Origin: Xanthomarina arctica
GTDB lineage: Bacteria > Bacteroidota > Bacteroidia > Flavobacteriales > Flavobacteriaceae
Assembly: GCF_014638915.1 (NCBI RefSeq)
Contig: NZ_BMFQ01000002.1
Location: 186,001-250,000 of the forward strand
DNA length: 64,000 nucleotides
Direction: 5' to 3'
Shown: one piece after another, positions 26,456 through 36,600 of the stretch
Numbering within the stretch: position 1 is the first letter of the stretch
Layout: every line of letters starts with the position of its first letter
The notes under the pieces: model-generated
Told to the model about the DNA's origin: nothing
Seen by the model: the letters and a program-made list of their open reading frames with translations, nothing else
Database searches by the model: none
Position numbers and translations under genes: made by a program

Positions 26456-27247
26456 TTATTGGAGCGCAAGTTTTTTATTTGTGGCACCTAGATTTGTATG
26501 CACTCTAACAATGCTAAAAGTTTCTTTTGTAAATAGAAATGGTAATCTCAATTCTCTTTTATTAATATTATTAATATCTAAGATTCGTTTCCCCATTAAA
26601 TTAAAAATTTCCATTTTGGTAATTGTTTTATTTGAAAGCACTAATATCTCTTGAGACTTTCTTAAATACGAAATAGAAGTATTTGGAACGCTACTAACAT
26701 AATCATTTATGTTTAAGCCGTTGTCGTTTAAGTTGTTAGTAAAGGCAAGAGAGTAACGATCTAAATAAGTTCCTGGACTTACATTCTCTTGGAAGTCCAT
26801 TTCATTTAAAAGCGTGTAGGTATTATTGAAAGCATCAAAAATAAAGATATCAATATCCGTGTCAAAATTTTCCAAAGAATTGAGCGCAATTGTTATATCT
26901 CCTGCATTTGTAATAAACATACCTAAAGGATAGTGGTTTGTATTATCAAATTCTCCAACACCTTGAATTACATAGCGTTCTCCTTCAATCATCCAATTTA
27001 AATCGTCTGGAAAATTATCTACATTTTGTGCATCGTAACCATAGTCAATTCCTTCTGTAGCAGCATTATCTGGTGTGAATGCTAACAGTAAATGACGTAC
27101 ATAACCATTTGGCATGGTGAAATCTAATCTGACACGTTGAATCTCGTTAAAATCATAGGTTTCAGTTATTTCTTTTGAAAAGGGATTTGCATTTGTAAGT
27201 GTTGTAGTACACAGTGAAATAAGTAATAAGTAGATTAGTTTGTTCAT
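26456..27247 (-). CDS. Short T9SS protein equal to the last part of the giant-protein C-terminal module
   Basis: A 263-aa secreted protein with signal peptide (about 1-20, ending TLTNA). It then has RLDFTMPNGYVRHLLLAFTP, EGIDYGYDAQN, YVIQGVGEFDN and LDRYSLAFTN, aligned with the final 230 residues of the three giant proteins. A degenerate type A sorting tail ends it (KMEIFNLMGKRILDI, NKKLALQ). It has no stalk, LamG or repeats. It may be a split-off tail of a lost larger gene or a functional mini-member. The intact signal peptide and its own promoter support the latter. Confidence 0.8.
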   Translation of the reverse strand: MNKLIYLLLISLCTTTLTNANPFSKEITETYDFNEIQRVRLDFTMPNGYVRHLLLAFTPDNAATEGIDYGYDAQNVDNFPDDLNWMIEGERYVIQGVGEFDNTNHYPLGMFITNAGDITIALNSLENFDTDIDIFIFDAFNNTYTLLNEMDFQENVSPGTYLDRYSLAFTNNLNDNGLNINDYVSSVPNTSISYLRKSQEILVLSNKTITKMEIFNLMGKRILDINNINKRELRLPFLFTKETFSIVRVHTNLGATNKKLALQ

Positions 27248-27288
27248 TTTCTTTAGGGTTTAAATGAATTGGTATAATTTGGGTTTTA

Positions 27289-27296
27289 CAAATATA
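27289..27296 (-). promoter_or_regulatory. -7 box of the short T9SS gene
   Basis: Leftward TATATTTG, an exact TAnnTTTG match, 42 bases before the ATG. The surrounding 57 bases (27289-27345) are similar to 49568-49625 upstream of the second giant gene. Confidence 0.5.
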
Positions 27297-27470
27297 GAAA
27301 AGCATTCCAAAAAACCTTTGAAATACAGATTAATTCGATTAAATACATCCTTTTTGTAAAGTTATTCGTGATTTTGTAGGAAGATTAATATGTAAATGCC
27401 TTATTTATTGGCTGTTGGATTAAGCTTTGAGCTTTCGTGAATAAGCTTGTCTTTGTTTATACACTCTTCA

Positions 27471-27514
27471 TACATTAGCCATACTTGAGCTATACATTAG
27501 CTATACATGAGCTA
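27471..27514. repeat. Four tandem copies of an 11-bp repeat
   Basis: Units at 27471-27481, 27482-27492, 27493-27503 and 27504-27514 follow the consensus TACATTAGCTA with one to three changes each. It lies in the 433-bp gap between the short T9SS gene and the first giant gene's terminator. The rest of that gap shows no gene. Confidence 0.8.
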
Positions 27515-27631
27515 TGCAATTTAGCAAAGGCATGTTGATAACGATGTTGTTGGTTGTTTGTTGTTAAGTTGTTTAGGCTTCCTTGTATGAGATTGTCGCG
27601 TTCGTTCCTCTCTCGCAATGACACAGCAAAA

Positions 27632-27659
27632 AAAATGGCGACCAATTGGTCGCCATTTT
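27632..27659 (-). terminator. Palindromic terminator of giant gene 1
   Basis: A perfect 28-base palindrome centred on CCAATTGG with arms AAAATGGCGACC and GGTCGCCATTTT. It ends 22 bases after the stop codon of giant gene 1. The core is shared with the terminators of the other two giant genes. Confidence 0.85.
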
Positions 27660-27680
27660 AAATATATTTAATTTAAAAAA

Positions 27681-30600
27681 TTAATTCTGGTCTATTACAA
27701 TCTTCTTGTTAATCATTTTGTTATCTGAGGTTCTCACTTTAATGATATACGATCCTTCAGAAATTTTACTTACAGGAATTTTACATTCATCAGACAGTGG
27801 CGCATTGGTAGCATTCCAAGATCTTACCGTTTGTCCTAACATGTTTACTAGATATACTTGTTTGATATCCATTGATGATGGCACATGGATATAAATTTCG
27901 CTTGTTGCACTTAAGAAATTTACAAGTACATTAGAGAATTCTTCGTCAACAATGTTTAATGTGGCATCTTCTTTAAAAGTTATAAAATATCTATTGGCAT
28001 GACTTCCGGCGTCTAGGACTATTTGATAATTAACAGCGTTGATTCTAGAATAGGTACCTAATAAGGCATCATATACATAGACGTCTATTGGATCCTCAAA
28101 ATTTTCTAAGGCTGTAAGTTCTATTTCTATATTTCCAGAGGTATCCAAGTCTATAACAAGGGGATACATGTTATCACTATTAAATTCACCAACCCCTTGA
28201 ATGATATACTTATCATCTTCAATTAAGAATGACATATCACTTGGGAATAACTCTTCATTACGTGCGTCATAACCGTAATCAACACCCTCTGTAGCAAGGT
28301 TATTCGGTGTGAAACCAAGCAGTAAGTGTCGCACAGCATTTTCAGGAGATTTAAAATCTAATCTGATTAACTGAGTATTGGTTTCGTTATTTTCGGTTTC
28401 GTCTTCATTATTTTCTTCATTAGAAGAACGCATAAAAATAGATAATCCGCCAGATTCTTTTTCAAAGACACGCTGTGAATTTTTAAAGATAAAATTCCCA
28501 CCAGAAGCATTTGCAGTTGCCATAAAACCTTGTCCAACCGGGATGTAACGTTTTGGTATTTTATTGGCATCTCCAGTTCCATTAAGATCTGGCGACGAAA
28601 CAGCTGCAGTACCACCTGTATTATTATAATAAGCGTAACCTCCTTGATATTCAACGGTTATATGCGAATTGTTACTTGGGGCATGTTCCCAATAACGGAT
28701 GGTACCATCTAATAAGACTGGCGCATTGTCTGCAATTACAGCCATTGCATCAAGTGCTGATGGATAGGGGTTTCCTAATAAAGCTTCATCGTTTGATCCG
28801 ATGGCTCTCAAAATTGTTCCCGTATTAGGTTGTCCCCTAAAGGTGTAATTTTGTAAAGCTGAAGCGCTACCACTACCTTTCATTAAGAAACCTAAACCGA
28901 CTTCGATGTTATAAAACTGATCAATTTTATGCCAATCATAGTAAGAATCATATGGGTAACTTTCGTATAAATACAACCAGCGCGTACTGATAGATACCGG
29001 GGTGGTTGGAGCTCCATCATAACCACCAATCCAGTTAACTTGAGCATTTCCGTCGTAAAGAGCATCCTCGAGATTATAAGATATTGGATGGGTATTAAGT
29101 GCATTAAAAGTGTTGCTTACGGGACTTCCCCAATAATTGTAATTATAAACATTAGAGGTTCCTTGTTGGTCTCTCTCCATGTGACCAGTACCGGCATAAT
29201 CAACGATACTTCCATCATATTGTAATAATTGAGACTCTCCTTCAAGATCTAAGACGCCGTCAATTTTTAAATATTTGGTCACATTTAAAAGTTGATCGTT
29301 TTGTATTGAAAGTTTATTGTTATCTACAAGTAACCCTTGCACCACGGTTTTATATAAGACATTGGCTGGTCTATTAGCAGTTACATCAGTCTCTGTTCTA
29401 ACAATATTCCATGTTTGTTCCGGACCACTGATACTATTTATTCGAGAGTTAGGGATTTGCTGTACACTTCCAGATGCCCAAGTGCTGGCACTATCCCAAC
29501 TACCATTGTTATTAGATATATATGGAAGAGGTGCGTTTTCATTTTGAGAGGCTGTCATGCCTACAAGCGTCCCTTGTATGTTAGATAAAGAAATATCTTC
29601 AATATTTCCTCCATTAACGTTGTTTCCATCTGAACCATCCTTCATTTGGTAATACCCTTTTAAATTAGTCCATAATAAACCACCAGTAATAGGCAGAGGA
29701 ATTACTTCTCCCATAACATTAGAACCAGCTTGTTTAATTTCTTGGTTCATCATTTCGCGAATTTGGGTGACACTTAATGCGGTGTCCCAAATACGGACTT
29801 CATCTATAGCACCATCAAAGTGATTTATTGGCAAGGCATTTGTTGTATCCATGGCACCAATAAGTGCTTTATTGGTATTGGATATTGGAGAAGAACCTGT
29901 TTTTGTTTGCACAACAAAGCCATCTATATACATCGTATATGTATTAGATCCATTAAAGGTAACAGCAACATGGTACCATCGGCTGTTATTCATAGTAGCT
30001 GTTGCTAACATGTCCTGATTGTTCCAACGGAAATGTAGTCTGTTTGCAATTAAACTTAGATCGTAACCTGAATTTAAGGCATTACTATTACGTTTAGAAA
30101 TAATGGTTCGAATTCCTGAAACATTATCTGGTTTTACCCAAGCTTCCATACTAAATGAACCGTTACCTAACCCGTAATTGTTTGCAAAACTGATATAATC
30201 TTCATCTCCTTCAAAAATTAGATTATCACCACAATTAGGAATCACAATTTCTACAAAATCTGCGGTATTGCCACATAGTACATTATTGGTTGCTGTCCAA
30301 GTTAGTATATAGGTTGTGCCACTTTCTCCTGTGAAAGTGGAATTATAGGCTGCGGGATTAGAAAAGAAACCTGTGTTAGGTACTGCTGTCCATTGTCCAG
30401 TTGCATTATTAGCCGCAAGTGTAACCATTGTGACATCGCATCCTATAGTTGTTTGTTCTGCACCGGCATCTGCTATTACATATGGTAAAATTTCAACATC
30501 TACTGTTTCAATGGCTCTGTCACAATTGGTTGAGGGCTCATTAGATGTAAATGTGAAGGTAAACACTCCACTTGTGTCAATGGTGTATGTACCGGTGGCT

Positions 30601-33600
30601 ACGTTTCCACCTGTAGTTATTGTTGGAATTGGAGTTCCAGAATGACTCCATTGACCACCAGTTGCAGACCCACTTAAATTGGCAATTAAATCAATTGTAG
30701 TTTCTGAAGCACAAATTTGTGGAATAGGAGCAATGGTAACCACTGGAGCTTCATTAATCGTTAAAATACCTTCAGACGATTTAATATCACAGGTAGAAGA
30801 GGTTTCTACACTGTACTCATAAATACCTTCACCTGTTGGGGTACCACTTATTTCATAAGTTAAGCCATTAAAAACGAACCCTAATCCATTAGGAAATACA
30901 TTCAGAGCTAAAGGTGTTCCATTATGTGTCCATTGTATAGTTGGAGGTGTTAAGCCACCACCAATATCGTATGCTATGTCTTCTATAGGTGTATTCTGAC
31001 AGGTAGTTTGTAAGTCGGTACCAAGAGGAGTTATTAACCTAATAAATGTAGAAAGAGTAGCAAATGAAATGTCATCAATCGCATAATCATTTCCACCAGC
31101 ACTTCCATTGTCATTTATAATTCTTATGTTCACAGAGGTGTCTGCTGGTCCAGAGGTCCAATTACCATAAAATCGTTCCCAATTGTCGCCACTTGGCCCG
31201 TTTCCGGTTCTTGGAGGAGGTATAACATCAGTTCCAACAGGTACGCCGTTGACCTCAAATTGTAATCTAGGAGGGCTACCGTTAATCAATCTCATTACCC
31301 AGGCTGAAAAATAATAGGTGGTGTTTGGAAGTACAGGTGTATTATCCTGTCTCCATGCATCTATACCAGCATCTCCATTTATAGCCATAAAATTTTGTGC
31401 TCCTACAGTATTGTCTGTATGATCACTTCCATGAAAACCACTATGTACATCTTGTCCGCTATGGGTTATAGTATAGCCTAGTAAACCTCCATCAGCGTAT
31501 AATTCCCCTTGACCAGCGGGAACAAGACCCGGCTGATTTGGAACAAAAATATGTCCACTTTGAAAAGGATATGCACTGTTATCCATAATATCTAGATTTG
31601 TAAAATCCCCATCTATTACAAGTTCCTGAGCAATGGCAATAGTACCTGAAGTAGAACAGCCCCCAGAAAGGGTTCCTACAACCGTATAAACATCTGCTAT
31701 ATCCACTAAAATCGAAGAACCAGTTTGTACTGGATTCGTTTGCCATTCATAAGTCACATTGGGATCTGAGGGAGATGTGGCAACCAGTTGGACAAATTGA
31801 CTTTCATCAATTTCTGTATCAGAATCATCCACAACACAATATTCAGCAGTTACAAATATTTCAGGTGCAGGAGATACGTTGACTAGAACAGTTTCAGTAT
31901 CTATACATCCATTAGCACTATTTTGAACCGTTAAGGTATAGTTTGTATCCAACGTTGGGGTTACCTGTATGATGCTATTGGCGGTTGAAGGTACTGATGC
32001 ACTAGCAGGTAATCCTGCCGCGGCTCCAGTATCTGCAGTCCAAGAATAGGAGACAACGTCTCCACCAATACTCCCTTGTAATTGAAAATTATCAATACGA
32101 ATATAAGGGTAGTTGCCACCGCTACTTCGACCATCATTCACATATAATTTTATTTCCAATTGATTTGCGTAATCGGCATCAGCGGGCAAAGAAAATAAAA
32201 CTTCTCGCCAAGCAAGGGATGAATTATCATTTAACATGTCGTATCTCATGACATCAATAAACGCTCCCGTGCCATTTACGCGGTAGGAAATATCTATGTA
32301 TTTAGGGTTGCCTGCGATGTTATTTCGTATAGTCTGAAAATACACTCTAAAATCTCTATAGTCATCTAATACAGAGCCGCCCACATTAAAAATCCATGCA
32401 CCATCATCATCATGGCCATCATTATCATTCTGAAATAAGGATCTAGTAGCATTTGAACCCTCTGGATTTGAAGCAAAAGCATTTGTATCTGTAGCAGTAC
32501 CATTTGATCCAAAATTATAAGTCATCGTACTATTATTCAAATGAGATGTAATACCTGGAATTTCCTGGCCATTATAAGCTCCATACCCTGATGGGGCAGG
32601 GCTTACATTGAAGTTGTAATTAATTAACGTTCTTTTATTTGGAGGATTACTCAAAGGTTGTAAGTTGGCTTGAATGGTCACCGTTTCTCCAGAACATAAC
32701 GGATTAGTAGATGCTATTACTGTATCAATAACAGGCGACTCAAGAACTTGAACAGAAGATGTTGTATTGGAACAACTGTTTGCGTCTGTAAAAGTAAAGG
32801 TTGCAAACCCTGGAAGAACACCAGTAATTATTCCCGCATTATCTACAGTAGCTATTGCAGGATTACTAGAACTCCAAGTTCCTCCAGAACTAGGGGTTAG
32901 GCTATTTGTAGCTCCAACACATACTGAGGCAGGAGCAGTTAAAACAGGTAAGGCATTTATGGTTACATTAATAGGACTAGTACAACCTCCAGAAGCACTT
33001 GTGAAGGTAAAAGTGACTACCCCAGCAGACACACCATTAAAAACTCCGGCATTATTTACTGTAGCGATGGAAGGGTTACTTGAGCTCCAAGTACCACCCG
33101 TACTTGGTGATAAATTATCTGAAGCACCTACACAGATTTCTGTAGGTCCGGTCACTATAGGAGTCGGGTAAACCGTTATAAATATAGATGTACTTTGTAC
33201 AGGCGTGTTACAATTTGTTAGCGACGATTGCAATTGCACATAAATCTCGTCCGCATTATTTAAACTTGTAAACGGTTGAAAAGTTGGGCTATTTGTTCCT
33301 TGGGATATCCCATTGATAAACCATTCGTATATAGGTGATGCACCACCATTTATTGGAGTAGCCGTAAATTCGATATCTCCATCCTGACATATCGGGTTGT
33401 TATCCACATTAATTTCAACACCGGCGCTTGCTGCTGGATCTAATACGTTTACAATGGCAGTACACGTTGCTGTATTGCCAGAAGTGTCAGTAACTGTTAA
33501 GATTACAGTATTAGAACCTAGGTGGGTACAATCAAAATCTGTCTTATTTAAGGCAAATCCCTGTATCCCACAATTATCTGTGGATCCATTATTAATATCG

Positions 33601-36600
33601 GCAACTACAATGGAGGCATTACCTGAGGAATTTAAGGTAATATCTATGGAGCCTACACAATTTGCTATTGGATTTTGTGTGTCATTAACCACAACCGTAT
33701 AATTACATGTATGTGTCTGACCATGTCCGTCGTTCGCAACCGCCGTTACAGTGGTTGATCCCGAAGGAAAGGCATATGGAAAGGTAATTGGAGTACCAGA
33801 AATAGTATAGGTAAATGTAGGTGTTGATGCGGTGCAATTATCCGTAGCCGTTGCTGGAAGCGATAACAATGCAGTACAAGATCCAGAATCTGTTGGATAA
33901 CTAGCTAAAACGGTTGGACAAACTATTTCAGGTGCTTGATTGTCGTTTACAACCACGTTAAAACTACAAATATCGGTTAAACCATTTGTTGTAGTAGCAA
34001 GAACGTCTACGACTGTTGTTCCTATAGGAAAATTGTATGGAAATGAAATTGAAGTTCCATCAATACTATAGGTGATTACCGGAGTATCGCAATTATCTGT
34101 AGCAGTAGCCGTAAAAGTTAGACTTGTTGTACAAGAATCTAAATCTGTATTATAACTTGCTGAAGGCGTTGGACAGGTTAACACCGGACTTTCGTTATCT
34201 GTAACTGTTACAGTTGAAGAGCAGGTGGCTGTATTAGAACCATCATTTATGGTATAAGTAACCGTTGTAGCCCCTACATTAAAATTGTAGTTGCCTACTT
34301 GTCCACTTCCACTACCAGAAGTTGCGCCTGTCATGGTCCATGTCAATGTTGGAGTGACTGCACAATCATCTGAAGCCACTACTTGATAGTTGAAGCTTGC
34401 GTAACATTCACCTGCATCATTAAATATAGAAACATTTGAAGGACAGTTTATAACGGGTAAGGTGCTATCAATAACAGTTACATCAAAGGTATCTATAAAA
34501 GTATTACCATGAATATCAGTTATTTCATATTCTAGTGTGGTTGTTCCAAGAGGGAAGGAACTACTACTAGTATAGCCCGACCCATCTATTTGATTTATTG
34601 AAGCTACACCGCAATTATCATTTCCTGTAATTGTAGGGTATGTCACAGTCGTGTTACAGCCATTTGCCGTAATATCACTTGGGAGATTCAAGGTTGGTAA
34701 TTCGTCGTCAGTCACTACTACATTAATAGACAAGGTGTTTTGTAAGGCAGGCGTATTATTATCTGAAACGGTATAGGTGATCACCGACGTTCCTACATTA
34801 AAGAATCTAGTTCCTACTTGATTATTCGAGCCAGAACCTGTTGTAGCTCCAGAAATGACCCAACTCAATAGAGATACTGAACAATTATCATTAGTAATAG
34901 CATTTGGAATTGCAATAGCCAATGTACAATTTCCTGTTCCGTCTGCAGATGTGGTTGAAACCAGATCTGTTACTTCATTAGGGTGCGAAATGGTTGGAGC
35001 TTCTGTATCGGTTACAGTCACCGTAAAACTATCTGTAATAGAATTCCCAGAAGCATCCGTGGCTTGGTAGCTAACGGTGGTTGTTCCTATTGGAAAGGTA
35101 TATGGGTTGGTAAAACCTGTAGTTTGTAATGGGGTTATTGAATCACAATTATCGGTTGCTGTAGGTTCTGTCCAAGAGACAGAAGCACCACAAGTATCTG
35201 GATCACTCGAAACCGTAATATCTGCTAAGGCAGACATGGTAGGGTCTTCGTCATCTATGACAGTCACAGTACGCGTTTTTGAAATGGTATTCGCTGGGCT
35301 TGCTGAATCTGTTACGGTATATGTAATGGTTGTTACTCCAAGATTAAAGGTAAAAGGACTTGGTACTTGTCCAGGAGTAGAGCCAACAATAGTTGCTCCA
35401 GTCATTTCCCAAGATAAAATACTTCCAGAACAATTGTCGTTAAAAGATACAGAACGAATGACAACAGCTACTGTACAGTTTTCATCTGTTTCGGTAGAGG
35501 TATTTACATTAATAACAGTCGGATTAAGAACTGTTAGAGTAGGAGCTGTATTGTCTACTACAATTACGTTTTGAGTATCTGTAGATGTGTTTCCTGCGTT
35601 ATCGGTAACCGTCCAAGTTATTATGGTTGTTCCAATTGGGTAAGGTGGAATCCCATTATGGGTTACACTTGCAACCCCACAGTTATCAGCTGTTGTAGGT
35701 GCTCCTAAAGACAATGCATTTACTTGACAATCTACGTTTGCTGACACGGTGATATCTGCAGGCGCTGTAATGGTTGGGTCTTCGTCATCAGAAAGTGTTA
35801 CTAACATGCTATCTGTTGCCGTATTTCCTACATTGTCTGTAACCGTATAGGTTATGGTTGTTATACCAATATTAAAATCTTTAGATCCTACTTGTCCTGT
35901 TCCAGTTAAAGTTGTGGCTCCGGTGAAACTCCAAGTTAATGTGCTATCCGTACAATTATCTGTAAAAGAAGCATTTGGGATGGCTATGTTGGCGCCACAA
36001 GTATCAAGATCTGTTGACGGCGTTATATCATTCGGTGCTGTAATTGTTGGGTCTTCATTGTCCTCTACGGTAATCGTGAACGAACAGGTTGCTAATAAAT
36101 TATTATCGTCAAGCACTTGATATTCTATGGTTGTATCTCCAATAGGAAAGGCGTCACCAGAATTTAATACATTACCATCAATGCGAGTGATGGAATAGGT
36201 TGAACATTCGTTTACTGTTGGAGGATCAAAGGTTACAACTGCTGTACATAATCCAGCATCCGTATTTTGAACTATATTTGTAGGGCATGTAATTTCTGGG
36301 TCTGAATTATCTTCTACCGTTACTAATTGCGTGCATTGTACAGAATTTCCAGAGGCATCTTCTAAAGTCCAAGTAACAGTTGTTATCACACCAAAAGGAA
36401 ATGCTGCTGGAGCATCGTTGGTTATCGTTAAAGATGCAGTACAATTATCCGTACCTGTTGGAGGTGTTAACACCACTCCTGTTGCTTCACAACTAACGCT
36501 ATTGTCCGCACTAACTGTAATAGGAGCAGGACAGGTTGTAATTATAGGGGCTATGCTGTCAACTACATTAACGGTATGCACGCAAGTGTCTGTATTTCCG

